Source: Vulcanibacillus modesticaldus
GTDB lineage: Bacteria; Bacillota; Bacilli; Tepidibacillales; Tepidibacillaceae
Assembly (NCBI RefSeq): GCF_001730235.1
Contig: NZ_MIJF01000067.1
Coordinates: 1-64,000, forward strand
Direction: 5' to 3'
Length of the DNA stretch: 64,000 bases
The stretch's first letter is position 1. Every line of letters starts with the position of its first letter. Both the position numbers and the translations under genes were made by a program. Shown piece by piece: positions 8,920 to 18,261 of this stretch. Under the pieces are notes generated by a model. That model was not told where the DNA came from and ran no database searches. It was given only the letters and a program-made list of their open reading frames with translations.

Positions 8920-8938
8920 ACCCATTGGTTTTTTTTTG
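8902..8938 (+). terminator. Weak terminator-like hairpin after sigF
   Basis: AAAAGCCAAT (8902-8911) can pair with ATTGGTTTTT (8924-8933), including one G-U pair, around a 12-base loop and followed by more Ts. The hairpin overlaps the sigF stop codon. Confidence 0.5.
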
Positions 8939-8947
8939 ACAACAATT

Positions 8948-8978
8948 TGAATGGCCTTCTTAATGTTGACTCATAATA
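8948..8978 (+). promoter_or_regulatory. Sigma-G promoter of the spoVA operon
   Basis: The -35 TGAATG (8948-8953) and -10 CATAATA (8972-8978), 18 bp apart, match the sigma-G consensus (GnATR and CATnnTA) almost perfectly. spoVA is a classical sigma-G operon in Bacillus. Confidence 0.75.
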
Positions 8979-9008
8979 AGTTAAGAAACAACATGGAGGG
9001 GATTTTTT

Positions 9009-9626
9009 GTGGGTAATTCTGTATACCTTCGTTTACGGAATCGACATTATGTAAGGTTTAATGAACAGATAACTTTAAGTAATATAGCTCAAATCATCGC
9101 CCCTGAAAGTTACGAAACAAGAATAAAAAATTTAGTCGTTTATCAAGTAACAGAAGAAGATCAACATTTAATCGTTATTGATTTGATGCGAATTATAAAC
9201 ATCATTAAAAAAGAATTTCCTGAATTGGAGGTAAGAGGTTTAGGTAAACCAGAAATCATCGTTGAAATATTGACTTCGAGTATGACTAAAAAGCCGAATA
9301 TTTATGCAGTAGTTTTTGTCTGGATTTTACTTTTTATTGGCTCAGGATTGGCAATATTAAATTTTCATCATGACGTTAGTATGGTAGAAGTTCATAGGAG
9401 AATCTATTACTTAATTACAGGAGTAGAAAAAGCTAAACCGTTAATCCTACAAATTCCATACTCCATCGGGATAGGAATTGGGATGATTTTATTCTTCAAT
9501 CATGTATTTAAGAAAAAGATAAATGAAGAGCCGAGCCCTTTAGAAGTAGAGATGTTTTTATATCAACAAAATTTAGACCAATATGTTGTCTTAAATGAAA
9601 ATAAAGAAAATAGGAAGCGACAATAA
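9009..9626 (+). CDS. spoVAA: Stage V sporulation protein AA
   Basis: SpoVAA is part of the membrane machinery for dipicolinic acid uptake and release. The 205 residues have a soluble N-terminal domain (about 1-95) and two membrane segments (about 97-117 and 143-165). These are separated by the conserved NFHHDVSMVEVHRRIYYLITG, with VFKKKINEEPSPLEVEMFLY near the C terminus. The GTG start has GGAGGGG 6 bases upstream. It opens a seven-gene spoVA operon. Confidence 0.94.
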   Translation: MGNSVYLRLRNRHYVRFNEQITLSNIAQIIAPESYETRIKNLVVYQVTEEDQHLIVIDLMRIINIIKKEFPELEVRGLGKPEIIVEILTSSMTKKPNIYAVVFVWILLFIGSGLAILNFHHDVSMVEVHRRIYYLITGVEKAKPLILQIPYSIGIGIGMILFFNHVFKKKINEEPSPLEVEMFLYQQNLDQYVVLNENKENRKRQ

Positions 9627-9628
9627 TT

Positions 9629-10051
9629 ATGATATGGCAAAGTATATTGTTAGTAATCGTCGGACTAGCTGGGGGGTTTGTCGTTGGAAGTGGTTTCGTT
9701 GCCTTCATAACTGTTTTAGATATTGTTCCCCGCTTAACTCAACTAATTAAAGGGTTTAAGTATATAAGTTGGTTTCAAAGGGCTCTTATATATGGAGCTG
9801 TTACGTTTACATGGTTAGACTTTAGAGGAATAGTACTTAATTTACCATCTCTTTTCAGTTTAATATTCGGAGCTTTTGCTGGTATGTTTGTAGGTATGTT
9901 GGCTGCAGCATTGACTGAGGTTTTGAATGTTTTACCAATATTCGCAAAACGCTTAAATATGGCTAATGCCATATTATTTCTTTTAATGGCAATGGTACTG
10001 GGGAAGGTCACAGGTTCACTTTTTCATTTATTAGTTTATATCGATAAGTAG
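9629..10051 (+). CDS. spoVAB: Stage V sporulation protein AB
   Basis: A small integral membrane protein of 140 residues with about four hydrophobic segments (near 4-26, 55-70, 72-97 and 108-136). It starts two bases after spoVAA and has only a weak ribosome site, consistent with coupled translation. Identification rests on the conserved operon order and on motifs such as GSGFVAFITVLDIVPRL. The exact role within the dipicolinate transport complex is unknown. Confidence 0.92.
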   Translation: MIWQSILLVIVGLAGGFVVGSGFVAFITVLDIVPRLTQLIKGFKYISWFQRALIYGAVTFTWLDFRGIVLNLPSLFSLIFGAFAGMFVGMLAAALTEVLNVLPIFAKRLNMANAILFLLMAMVLGKVTGSLFHLLVYIDK

Positions 10052-10065
10052 TTTGGAGGAATATT

Positions 10066-10542
10066 ATGCAACAGTCTACCGGTGAAACAAGAAAACAAAA
10101 TGAGAAAAGAAGACAATATCAACAAATGGCAATGAAAATGAGGCCAAAGCCACCCGTATTGATAAATAGCTTTAAGGCATTCGTCGTTGGAGGTTTAATA
10201 AGCGTACTAGGTCAAGCTATTCAAAATATATATATTCGTTTTTTTGATTTTTCTAAAGAACACGCTGGAAACCCTACTGTCGCTACTTTAATTTTTATTT
10301 CAGTATTGTTAACGGGATTAGGGGTTTATGATAAGATTGGTCAGTTTGCAGGAGCTGGATCTGCCGTCCCCGTTACAGGTTTTGCAAATTCCATAGCTTC
10401 TGCTGCAATTGAACATCGTTCAGAGGGACTAGTTTTAGGAGTAGGCGGAAATATGTTTAAGTTGGCAGGTTCTGTTATCGTTTTTGGTGTTGTAGCCGCC
10501 TTCATTATCGCTTTGATCAAGACATTGATTAAAATGGTCTAA
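10066..10542 (+). CDS. spoVAC: Stage V sporulation protein AC (dipicolinate channel)
   Basis: SpoVAC is a membrane channel implicated in dipicolinic acid release on germination. The 158 residues have a charged N-terminal tail and membrane segments around 37-57, 70-90 and 130-152. Family signatures are FKAFVVGGLISVLGQ, GAGSAVPVTGFANSIASAAIEH and VLGVGGNMFKLAGSVIVFG. It shares the GAGA/SxVPxTxFxN motif with SpoVAE encoded two genes downstream, as expected for these related families. Confidence 0.95.
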   Translation: MQQSTGETRKQNEKRRQYQQMAMKMRPKPPVLINSFKAFVVGGLISVLGQAIQNIYIRFFDFSKEHAGNPTVATLIFISVLLTGLGVYDKIGQFAGAGSAVPVTGFANSIASAAIEHRSEGLVLGVGGNMFKLAGSVIVFGVVAAFIIALIKTLIKMV

Positions 10543-10590
10543 GCCCAATTACAAATAGATTGATCACCTTTTTTTGAGGGAGGTAACGTG

Positions 10591-11601
10591 GTGAAAACGC
10601 AATTAGGCAGAAGTACTTGGGAATTTTCTAAAGTTAGAATTTTGTCTAGTGCAGTGGCAGTTGGACCGCTAGAAGGACAAGGACCATTAGCCAATGATTT
10701 TGATATTATTCATGAAGATTTATATATAGGACAAGATACTTGGGAGAAAGCCGAACGAAAATTATTTGAAGAAGCTTTGGATTTAAGCATCAAAAAAGCA
10801 GGGTTAACTAAAGACCAAATTAACTTAATGATTGCTGGTGATTTGTTAAATCAAATAATTTCAGCTTCGTTTACTGCAACATATTCCCAAATACCATATT
10901 TAGGTGTATATGGTGCTTGTTCTACATCAATGGAGGCATTGGCATTGTCGGCTGCGCTTATTGAAGGAGATTTTGCTGATTATATCGTTTCTGGTTGTAG
11001 TAGTCATAATTCTACTGCTGAAAAACAGTATCGTTACCCAACAGAGTACGGAGGTCAAAAACCACCCTATGCACAATGGACAGTTACCGGCTCAGGAGTG
11101 GCAATCGTGGGTAAAGGATTGGTAGGCCCCAGGGTTAAATATGCTACGATCGGAAAGATAGTTGATATGGGATTAAAAGATCCATTTGATATGGGATCGG
11201 CGATGGCTCCTGCAGCTGTAGATACTATTGTACAACATTTTAAAGATACCGGAAGAAACCCGGAAGATTATGATTTGATTGTTACTGGCGATCTAGCTAG
11301 TGTAGGATATCCCATTGCTAAAAAGCTGTTACTTGAACAAGGATATGATATGTCAACAGTTTATAATGATTGCGGCTTAATGATCTATAGTCCCAATCAA
11401 GAAGTATTTGCTGGTGGTAGTGGTTGTGCAAGTAGTGCAGTGGTTACTTACGGACACATTATGAAAAAACTAAATCAAAAAGAATTTAATAAAGTATTGG
11501 TGGTAGCTACTGGAGCATTACTAAGTCCAATTTCTTACCAGCAAGGAGAATCAATTCCATGTATAGCTCACGCTGTGGCTATTGAAAATGAGGAGGATTA
11601 A
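10591..11601 (+). CDS. spoVAD: Stage V sporulation protein AD (dipicolinate-binding)
   Basis: SpoVAD is a soluble thiolase-fold protein that binds dipicolinic acid at the inner spore membrane. The 336 residues contain [54 protein letters not shown] and [20 protein letters not shown], all typical of the family. I prefer the second of two adjacent GTG codons (10591), which is better spaced from GGGAGG and aligns with B. subtilis SpoVAD. Its stop overlaps the start of spoVAE. Confidence 0.96.
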   Translation: MKTQLGRSTWEFSKVRILSSAVAVGPLEGQGPLANDFDIIHEDLYIGQDTWEKAERKLFEEALDLSIKKAGLTKDQINLMIAGDLLNQIISASFTATYSQIPYLGVYGACSTSMEALALSAALIEGDFADYIVSGCSSHNSTAEKQYRYPTEYGGQKPPYAQWTVTGSGVAIVGKGLVGPRVKYATIGKIVDMGLKDPFDMGSAMAPAAVDTIVQHFKDTGRNPEDYDLIVTGDLASVGYPIAKKLLLEQGYDMSTVYNDCGLMIYSPNQEVFAGGSGCASSAVVTYGHIMKKLNQKEFNKVLVVATGALLSPISYQQGESIPCIAHAVAIENEED

Positions 11602-11957
11602 TGATGGGTTCATATTGGGCAGCTTTTTTAATTGGTGGTTTAATTAGTTTAATTGGTCAACTACTTTTGGATCTTACCAAGATGACTCCAGCTCATGTGA
11701 TGAGTACTTTGGTTGTTTCGGGAGCAATTTTGGGTGGTATCGGCTTGTATGAACCGCTTATAAAATTTGCTGGTGCTGGAGCTACGGTACCAATCACCAG
11801 TTTTGGAAATGCAATAGTGCATGGTGCACTATCAGAAGCAGAACGACATGGATTGATTGGAATTATAACTGGAATATTTGAAGTTACAAGTGCTGGTATA
11901 TCAGCCGCAATTATCTTTGGTTTTTTTGCGGCTGTTATCTTTAAGCCTAAAGGCTGA
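11601..11957 (+). CDS. spoVAE: Stage V sporulation protein AE (SpoVAEb, membrane)
   Basis: A 118-residue membrane protein related to SpoVAC, with [19 protein letters not shown] and three or so membrane segments. It is essential for dipicolinate uptake in Bacillus. The start ATG overlaps the spoVAD stop (TAATG), so translation is coupled; an ATG at 11604 is an equally possible start. Confidence 0.94.
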   Translation: MMGSYWAAFLIGGLISLIGQLLLDLTKMTPAHVMSTLVVSGAILGGIGLYEPLIKFAGAGATVPITSFGNAIVHGALSEAERHGLIGIITGIFEVTSAGISAAIIFGFFAAVIFKPKG

Positions 11958-11971
11958 TCAGGTGATTATTA

Positions 11972-12568
11972 ATGGGAAGAAAAAGAAAAGTTATTTTAAT
12001 AACTGATGGTGATGTGATTGCAAAAACTGTAATTGAAGAGACTGCGAAAAAAATTGGAGGAAGATGTATTTCTCTTTCAGCGGGGAACCCTACTCCTTTT
12101 AGCGGTGAAGAGATTTTGGAAATGATCAAGCAAACTCCTAAGGATCCAGTGTTAGTAATGTTTGATGATAATGGACATCGTTATAAAGGAGATGGTGAGA
12201 AAGCTTTAGAATATATTGCCAATCATCCTGACATAACCGTTTTAGGCGTATTAGCTGTAGCCTCAAATACTACTAATGTAAACGGTGTTAAAGTTGATTT
12301 TTCTATTGATCGAAATGGACGTATCACAAGAAGTGGAGTTAATAAAGATGGTGATAAGGTAGGTGGACCACTTAGAATTTACGGAGATACAGTAGATGTA
12401 TTGAATCGCCTTGAAATCCCTCTGGTAATAGGTATTGGGGATATTGGTAAGATGGGTGGCAAGGATTCTATTAAAAAAGGATCGCCCATTACTTACAAAG
12501 CAATTAAATTGATTATGGAATGGGGTGAACAGCATGAAGAAAAAAATGAAGTTACAAGGAAGAAATAA
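11972..12568 (+). CDS. spoVAEa: SpoVAEa, soluble stage V sporulation protein
   Basis: A soluble 198-residue protein without membrane segments, belonging to the SpoVAE (SpoVAEa) family found between spoVAEb and spoVAF. Visible signatures are VILITDGDVIAKTVIEETAK near the N terminus, ISLSAGNPTPFSGEEI, VMFDDNGHRYKGDGE and GIGDIGKMGGKDSI. The biochemical role is unknown. The 3' end overlaps the start of spoVAF by 35 bp. Confidence 0.9.
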   Translation: MGRKRKVILITDGDVIAKTVIEETAKKIGGRCISLSAGNPTPFSGEEILEMIKQTPKDPVLVMFDDNGHRYKGDGEKALEYIANHPDITVLGVLAVASNTTNVNGVKVDFSIDRNGRITRSGVNKDGDKVGGPLRIYGDTVDVLNRLEIPLVIGIGDIGKMGGKDSIKKGSPITYKAIKLIMEWGEQHEEKNEVTRKK

Positions 12569-14060
12569 AGGAGATAACAAAGATAAAGATGATGATCAGA
12601 AAAATTTTGAGCGGATAAAAATATCAAAACATTTAAAAGAGAATAAAGAGATATTGGATCCTAACCTTGGAATAAACGAAAGTTTTGATATCGTTTGTAG
12701 GGATATGAAATTTGCTAACAAAAACTTTGCATTGTACTTTGTCAATGGGTTTGCAGATTCAAATATAATGACGGAAATACTTAAAGAATTGGCAAAACTA
12801 GCAAGGGAAGAACTTGTTCCAAATACTTTAAAACAGATTTTCGAAACATATTTATCGCATATTCAAGTCGAGAAGATTTTAACCATTAATAAGGCGAAGG
12901 AAGCTATTCTCTCAGGGCAATTGGTGATGTTCATCGATTTAGAACAAGAAGCATTGGTAATTGATGTGAGAAAATATCCTAGTAGATCTCCTGAAGAACC
13001 TGATACCGAAAGGGTTGTTAGAGGCTCAAGGGATGGCTTTACAGAAACATTATTATTTAATACTGCTTTAACAAGAAGGAGAATCAGAGACGAACGCTTA
13101 AGGATGGAAATACTGCACGTTGGAGATCGTTCTAAAACGGATATTTGTATCGCCTATTTGAAAGATGTTGCCGATCCCGGTTTAGTCAAATTAATCAAGC
13201 AAAAAATAGAGCAGATAAATATTGACGGTCTGCCTATGGGTGAAAAAACTCTTGAGGAATTTCTTGTTGGAAAGTCATGGAGTCCATTTCCTTTAGTTCG
13301 ATATACCGAACGACCTGACGTGGCATCGGCACATCTGCTAGAAGGACATGTGATCATATATGTGGATACGTCACCGAGTGTAATTATTACTCCTACCACT
13401 TATTTTCATCATTTACAACATGCAGAGGAATATCGTCAAACTCCTATTATTGGTACATATTTGAGATGGATGAGATTTATTGGGATTATTTCTTCGATTT
13501 TTCTTTTACCGCTTTGGCTAATTTATGTATTAGAGCCGGATTTATTACCAAAAACATTTGATTTTATTGGTCCCAAAAAAACTTCTGAGATTCCGATTTT
13601 TTATCAATTTATTATTGGGGAGTTAGGTTTAGATGTAATGAGAATGGCGGCCATACATACTCCGTCACCTTTAGCGACTGCAATGGGCTTAATTGCTGCA
13701 GTACTGATTGGAGAAATAGCAATTGAAGTTGGTTGGTTTGTTCCAGAGGTTATCTTATATTTATCAGTTGCAGTATTGGGTATGTATGCGACACCAAGTT
13801 ATGAATTGGGACTTGCCAATAAGATTGCAAGAATGTTTTTGCTTTTTGCTACCTATTTCTTTAAAATACCAGGTTTTGTGTTTGGAGTAACGATTTTGTT
13901 GATTTTACTTACTTCTACTCGTTCTTTGAATACGCCTTATTTGTGGCCATTTATTCCCTTTAATTTCCATGCTTTCATGGCTATCTTATTGAGAAAACCT
14001 GTACCTTTTATGAATAAACGTCCTAGTATTGTCCATCCCCAAAATCAAGAAAGACAATAA
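12534..14060 (+). CDS. spoVAF: SpoVAF, GerA-family membrane protein
   Basis: SpoVAF resembles the A subunit of spore germinant receptors and in Bacillus aids germination together with receptors and the dipicolinate channel. The 508 residues have a long soluble N-terminal half and a membrane half from about residue 310 with four to six segments. The GerA-family loop SPFPLVRYTERPDVASAHL lies between them. I prefer ATG 12534, with GGGGTG 6 bases upstream, over GTG 12525. It overlaps the end of spoVAEa and is the last gene of the operon. No terminator is visible after it. Confidence 0.94.
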   Translation: MKKKMKLQGRNKGDNKDKDDDQKNFERIKISKHLKENKEILDPNLGINESFDIVCRDMKFANKNFALYFVNGFADSNIMTEILKELAKLAREELVPNTLKQIFETYLSHIQVEKILTINKAKEAILSGQLVMFIDLEQEALVIDVRKYPSRSPEEPDTERVVRGSRDGFTETLLFNTALTRRRIRDERLRMEILHVGDRSKTDICIAYLKDVADPGLVKLIKQKIEQINIDGLPMGEKTLEEFLVGKSWSPFPLVRYTERPDVASAHLLEGHVIIYVDTSPSVIITPTTYFHHLQHAEEYRQTPIIGTYLRWMRFIGIISSIFLLPLWLIYVLEPDLLPKTFDFIGPKKTSEIPIFYQFIIGELGLDVMRMAAIHTPSPLATAMGLIAAVLIGEIAIEVGWFVPEVILYLSVAVLGMYATPSYELGLANKIARMFLLFATYFFKIPGFVFGVTILLILLTSTRSLNTPYLWPFIPFNFHAFMAILLRKPVPFMNKRPSIVHPQNQERQ

Positions 14061-14082
14061 TTAGGTGTTAAAGCGAAAATAG

Positions 14083-14111
14083 TTGAAAAAAATTGCTTTA
14101 TATGTTATATT
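14083..14111 (+). promoter_or_regulatory. Sigma-A promoter of lysA
   Basis: TTGAAA (14083-14088) and TATATT (14106-14111) are 17 bp apart, with an extended -10 TGT immediately before. Transcription would start near 14118, giving a leader of about 255 bases that contains the lysine riboswitch. Confidence 0.7.
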
Positions 14112-14137
14112 CGCATAATAATTTAATCTAATAAATA

Positions 14138-14369
14138 TACCTCATCATTTTTATTGGTGAGGTAGAGGCGCAAAAGTCATTAGTATCATTTTTGAGAATG
14201 GCAACAATGAAAAAATGAGAAAGGGGCTTTTGCCGAAGTAGGGGTTATTGCCAAAGTATCCTCTGCTGGGCCGATATTGAATAAGTATCGGACTGTCACT
14301 AGTGAAGACTAGTGGAGCGCTATCTCAAGAGAGTGATTACTCACTGTCTTGTCCAATAAAAAGGAGGTA
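14138..14369 (+). ncRNA. Lysine riboswitch (L box) controlling lysA
   Basis: The leader holds the conserved lysine aptamer: GAGGTAGAGGCGC (14159-14171), AAAGGGGCTTTTGCCGAAG (14220-14238), the GCTGGG segment (14275-14280), and the diagnostic ACTGTCAC...GTGGAGCGCTATCTC (14292-14326). Helix P1 pairs 14158-14165 with 14320-14327. No U-rich terminator is visible. Instead TACCTCA (14138-14144), before the aptamer, can pair with the P1 5' strand (TGAGGTA, 14158-14164), and its TACCTC part also with the lysA ribosome site (GAGGTA, 14364-14369). This suggests translational control. A hairpin (14327-14336 with 14341-14350, one mismatch) lies just before the ribosome site. Lysine binding should repress lysA. 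Confidence 0.93.
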
Positions 14370-14374
14370 ATGAT

Positions 14375-15709
14375 GTGTATTTATCTGGAACAAAACGAAT
14401 TAATGAAAAAAATCATTTGGAAATTGGAGGGGTAGACACAACCGATTTGGTAAAGCATTTTGGTACCCCTCTATATGTTTTAGATGAGTTTGAGATTAGA
14501 AATAAAATGAGAGAATTCATTAATACTTTTAAATCATTTGGTATTCCCTTTCAGGTTGCTTATGCAAGCAAAGCTTTATGTACTATGGCAATTTGCTATT
14601 TAGTTGAAGATGAAGGTCTTTCACTAGATGTTGTTTCCGGAGGAGAACTATTTACGGCTATTGAAGCTGGTTTTCCTACTAATAGAATTCATTTCCATGG
14701 AAACAACAAATCTGTTGCTGAGATTACAATGGCAATCGAGGCGGAAATTGGTGCATTTATTGTTGATAATTTATATGAAATAGAACTGATAGAATCTATT
14801 GCAGAGAATAAACAAAAAAGGGTTAATGCTTTAATTAGGGTTACACCGGGGATTGAAGCTCATACCCATGAATATATACAAACAGGTCAAGAAGATTCAA
14901 AGTTTGGTTTCAACTTAGTGGACGCAGCATATAACGCTGCTAAATTGGTCCATCAATCTAAATGGATCAACCTTTTAGGATTTCATTTCCATATTGGTTC
15001 TCAAATCTTTGATATGAAAGGTTTTGAAAAAGCGATCGAGAGAATGGCTGGGTTTTACAGATTTATCCATGATGAATTAGATGTGGAACTTCCAATAATT
15101 AATGCAGGTGGAGGATTTGGAATTCACTATGTTGAGGAAGACGAACCATTATCTATAAGGGAGTACGTGGTTTCTTTGGTTGAGTCTTTTAAATATCATT
15201 TTTACAAACAAGGGTTGAAACTTCCAGAAATTTGGATTGAACCTGGACGTAGTATAATTGGTGAAGCTGGAACTACATTGTATACTATCGGTTCGAGCAA
15301 AAATATCCCTAATATTAGGAAATACATTGCCGTTGATGGCGGGATGATGGATAATCCTAGAACAGCCTTATACCAAGCGAAATATGATGCTGCAATCGCT
15401 AATCGGATGATTTATGACCAAAGTGAAGTAGTTTCCGTTGCAGGTAAGGCTTGTGAAAGCGGTGATATGCTAATTTGGGACATCGAACTAAATAGTCCAG
15501 TAGCAGGTGATATATTAGCGGTTTTTTCCACCGGTGCTTATAATTATTCTATGGCTAGTAATTATAATCGAATTCCACGTCCAGCAATGGTTTTAGTTAA
15601 CGAGGGGGAAGCTGAACTTATTGTTAGGAGAGAAACTTATTCTGACATAATCCAGTTCGATGTTGTTCCAGAACGTCTGAAGAAAAATAAAGTAAAAATA
15701 CTAGGCTGA
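14375..15709 (+). CDS. lysA: Diaminopimelate decarboxylase
   Basis: LysA decarboxylates meso-diaminopimelate to L-lysine, the last step of lysine synthesis. The 444 residues form a PLP alanine-racemase-like barrel with the PLP lysine K66 (in VAYASKALC), HIGSQ, GGGFGIHY, EPGRSIIGEAG and the cross-subunit CESGDML motif. The GTG start has AAGGAGG 7 bases upstream. The riboswitch leader confirms the role in lysine supply, and position after spoVAF matches Bacillus. Confidence 0.97.
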   Translation: MYLSGTKRINEKNHLEIGGVDTTDLVKHFGTPLYVLDEFEIRNKMREFINTFKSFGIPFQVAYASKALCTMAICYLVEDEGLSLDVVSGGELFTAIEAGFPTNRIHFHGNNKSVAEITMAIEAEIGAFIVDNLYEIELIESIAENKQKRVNALIRVTPGIEAHTHEYIQTGQEDSKFGFNLVDAAYNAAKLVHQSKWINLLGFHFHIGSQIFDMKGFEKAIERMAGFYRFIHDELDVELPIINAGGGFGIHYVEEDEPLSIREYVVSLVESFKYHFYKQGLKLPEIWIEPGRSIIGEAGTTLYTIGSSKNIPNIRKYIAVDGGMMDNPRTALYQAKYDAAIANRMIYDQSEVVSVAGKACESGDMLIWDIELNSPVAGDILAVFSTGAYNYSMASNYNRIPRPAMVLVNEGEAELIVRRETYSDIIQFDVVPERLKKNKVKILG

Positions 15710-15754
15710 AAATCTGAAACTATAAAGTAATATAGATTAAGGTAGGTAATAACT

Positions 15755-16525
15755 GTGTCTTATGAGATTAAGCTTGATTTTTTTGAAGGTCCATTGGATT
15801 TATTGTTGCATTTAATTGATAAAGAAGAAATGGATATTTACGATATTCAAATAGCCAAAATTACTGATCAATATCTTCAATATATTAGAACAATGCAAAC
15901 ACTTAAACTTGATGTAACAAGTGACTTCTTGGTAATGGCAGCTACTTTATTGGCTATTAAAAGTAAAATGTTACTACCAAATTACCCAAAAGATATGGAA
16001 CCTATGCTAGAGATGGATGATTATTATGAGGAAGACCCAAGAGAAGAATTGGTTAAAAGGCTGATTGAATACAAGAAATTCAAGCAACTTTCTTCAGAAC
16101 TTAGGGAAAGGGAAATTGAGCGAAGTAAAATATTTACTCGTTCACCTCAAGATTTGACCCCATATATTGTTCATGAGGAAGAAAATCCTGTTCAAGGAAT
16201 TAGTTTGTATCATCTTGTTGATGCATATGAAAAAGTATTGTCTAACTATTCTTATAATGAACCGTTGACTACTCTTGAGCGTGAAGAGATATCTGTTAAG
16301 GACAAAATTGATAGTATAGTTCAAATTTTAAAAGAAAAAAGAGGGATAGTTCGTTTTTCAGAACTTCTCCATCATCAAAATAGTAAATCAGAAATTGTTG
16401 CGACATTTTTAAGTATTTTGGAACTTATGAAACAAAAATTGATAATCTGTATCCAAAATCAACTCTTTGATGAAATAGTAATTTACTATTCCACAAACGA
16501 AGGAGTGGAAAAAGATGGATTATGA
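15755..16525 (+). CDS. scpA: Segregation and condensation protein A
   Basis: ScpA is the kleisin subunit that bridges SMC heads and is needed for chromosome condensation and segregation. The 256 residues start with the diagnostic YEIKLDFFEGPLDLLLHLI. A helical region follows (LEMDDYYEEDPREELVKRLIEYKKFK), then a C-terminal winged helix (VRFSELLHHQNSKSEIVATFLSILELMKQ). The start is GTG. The 3' end overlaps scpB by 11 bp, the usual arrangement. Confidence 0.96.
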   Translation: MSYEIKLDFFEGPLDLLLHLIDKEEMDIYDIQIAKITDQYLQYIRTMQTLKLDVTSDFLVMAATLLAIKSKMLLPNYPKDMEPMLEMDDYYEEDPREELVKRLIEYKKFKQLSSELREREIERSKIFTRSPQDLTPYIVHEEENPVQGISLYHLVDAYEKVLSNYSYNEPLTTLEREEISVKDKIDSIVQILKEKRGIVRFSELLHHQNSKSEIVATFLSILELMKQKLIICIQNQLFDEIVIYYSTNEGVEKDGL

Positions 16526-17072
16526 AAAGATAAAATCGATTATTGAAGGATTACTTTTTGTTGTGGGAGATGAAGGAATCGATAAAAAACAATTGGCATC
16601 GATAGTCGGCATTGATACTGAGACGGTTGAAGATGTCATTTACGATATGATCGAAGATTATAAAAGGGAACATCGGGGGATTCAAATAGTTCAAATTGTT
16701 GATACCTACCAATTAACTACCTTACCAGAACATGCTGAATATTTTGAACGACTAGCAACTTCACCTACTCATTCAAGTTTATCACAAGCTGCCTTAGAAA
16801 CATTGGCGATAATTGCCTACAAACAACCTATTACAAAGGCTGAGATCGACGACATCAGAGGGGTAAAATCTGATAGGGCAATCAAAACTCTAATTAATAA
16901 AAGATTAATAAAAGAAGTGGGAAGAATGGATGCAATTGGCAGGCCAATACTATTTGGGACTACAAAAGAATTTTTAGATTACTTTGGGCTAAAGAATTTG
17001 GAAGAGTTACCGCCTCCAACTGAACAGATCGAATTAGAAGAAGATGATGAGGATTTATATTTATTCTCATAA
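16515..17072 (+). CDS. scpB: Segregation and condensation protein B
   Basis: ScpB dimers bind the middle of ScpA and regulate SMC ATPase activity. The 185 residues contain two winged helices; visible signatures are IEGLLFVVGDEGI, LSQAALETLAIIAYKQPITKAEIDDIRG and IGRPILFGTTKEFLDYFGL. The C-terminal tail is acidic. It overlaps scpA, so translation is coupled. Confidence 0.96.
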   Translation: MDYEKIKSIIEGLLFVVGDEGIDKKQLASIVGIDTETVEDVIYDMIEDYKREHRGIQIVQIVDTYQLTTLPEHAEYFERLATSPTHSSLSQAALETLAIIAYKQPITKAEIDDIRGVKSDRAIKTLINKRLIKEVGRMDAIGRPILFGTTKEFLDYFGLKNLEELPPPTEQIELEEDDEDLYLFS

Positions 17073-17152
17073 TCTTCTTTTTTTTTATAATACATTTTCT
17101 TGAATTCAATTTTTATTCTTAGAGAATACTACCATCTAGTGGAGTGATGATG

Positions 17153-17824
17153 ATGGGTTTATTAGGGTATATTTTAATATTCATCTTATTGTTAATTATT
17201 TTATTGATCTTTTCTGAGGTTAAAATTCATATCTTATATAAAAAAGATCAAAATAATGACTTTATGGAGGTAAATCTTTGGTTTTTATATCGACTAATTC
17301 ATATCAAGAAGAAAATATCATTAATTGACGCTGATGCAAAAGACCGTGGGATAAAGTATAAGAGTAGTACAAATGTTAATTCGGTTCCAAAACCAGAGAC
17401 AAAAAAAGAACGGATCACAGTTGAGAAAATAATCGATTGGAATAAAAAATTTAAGCATTTATTAAAACGAGTTCATAATTTAAAAAAAGAAGTCAATGCG
17501 TTTTTAAAACATGTAAAGATCGATTTATTTATCTGGGAATCAAAGATCGGAACAGGAGATGCGATGGAAACAGGGATTGTTACTGGAGTTGTTTGGGGAT
17601 TAAAAGGGTATATATTAGGGTTGGTTTCAAAGTACACTGTTGTAAAAAGTCTCCCCTTTTTGGATGTTAAACCCATTTTTACTAACAAGATATATCATAG
17701 CAGATTTGAGTGCATATTACGTTTTAGAATAGGGTATCTTATAGTAACAGGAATACGTCTAATCTTTAAGTTTTATAAAGGGGGCAGAAAAGTATGGCAG
17801 GAGAACATCCTATCCAAGGCCTGA
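17153..17824 (+). CDS. DUF2953 (YtfI-like) membrane protein
   Basis: A protein of about 223 residues with an N-terminal membrane segment (about 5-23), a basic soluble region, and the DUF2953 core WESKIGTGDAMETGIVTGVVWGL. Several ATGs are possible (17147, 17150, 17153). I take 17153, which is 8 bases after GGAG. The gene overlaps gerW by 31 bp, the same pairing as ytfI-ytfJ in B. subtilis, where the pair is sporulation-associated. Its function is unknown. Confidence 0.75.
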   Translation: MGLLGYILIFILLLIILLIFSEVKIHILYKKDQNNDFMEVNLWFLYRLIHIKKKISLIDADAKDRGIKYKSSTNVNSVPKPETKKERITVEKIIDWNKKFKHLLKRVHNLKKEVNAFLKHVKIDLFIWESKIGTGDAMETGIVTGVVWGLKGYILGLVSKYTVVKSLPFLDVKPIFTNKIYHSRFECILRFRIGYLIVTGIRLIFKFYKGGRKVWQENILSKA

Positions 17825-18234
17825 TGAAGACTGCCATGGAGAATATAAAAGAGATGGTTGATGTGAATACCATCGTTGGAGAACCTGTGGAAACTCCCGA
17901 CGGTAGTGTTATCCTACCGATTTCAAAAGTTGGATTTGGTTTTGCGGCTGGTGGAAGTGAATTGAATTTTGAATCATCTGAAGAAAAAGGTAATGGTGGA
18001 CCCCAAGATAAACCATTTGGAGGGGGAAGTGGTGGAGGAATATCGATAACTCCAGTTGCTTTTCTTGTTGTAAGTCGGACTAATGGAGTACAATTACTTC
18101 CATTAGATTCAGAAACTCACATTTATGAACGTTTGATCAATTTGGCACCACAGTTAATGGAAAAATTGCAGAACTCCCTAAAAAATAAAAAACAAGATGC
18201 TAGCGAGAATAATCAACAAGATTATTTATCGTAG
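17794..18234 (+). CDS. gerW: GerW family sporulation protein (YtfJ)
   Basis: The 146 residues match the GerW/YtfJ family: MAGEHPIQGLMKTAMENIKE at the start, VGEPVETPDGSVILPISKVGFGFAAGG in the core, a glycine-rich segment at about 70-82, and SVAFLV-like strands. In Bacillus it is a forespore protein required for germination with some receptors. It overlaps the DUF2953 gene by 31 bp and is followed by a terminator. Confidence 0.9.
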   Translation: MAGEHPIQGLMKTAMENIKEMVDVNTIVGEPVETPDGSVILPISKVGFGFAAGGSELNFESSEEKGNGGPQDKPFGGGSGGGISITPVAFLVVSRTNGVQLLPLDSETHIYERLINLAPQLMEKLQNSLKNKKQDASENNQQDYLS

Positions 18235-18261
18235 CTAATTCTGTGTATATGGTCTTTTTCT

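Noticed and set aside
14327-14350. Intrinsic terminator as the lysA riboswitch read-out
   Set aside because: The hairpin 14327-14336/14341-14350 has a mismatch and no U-run after it, so it is not a convincing terminator.
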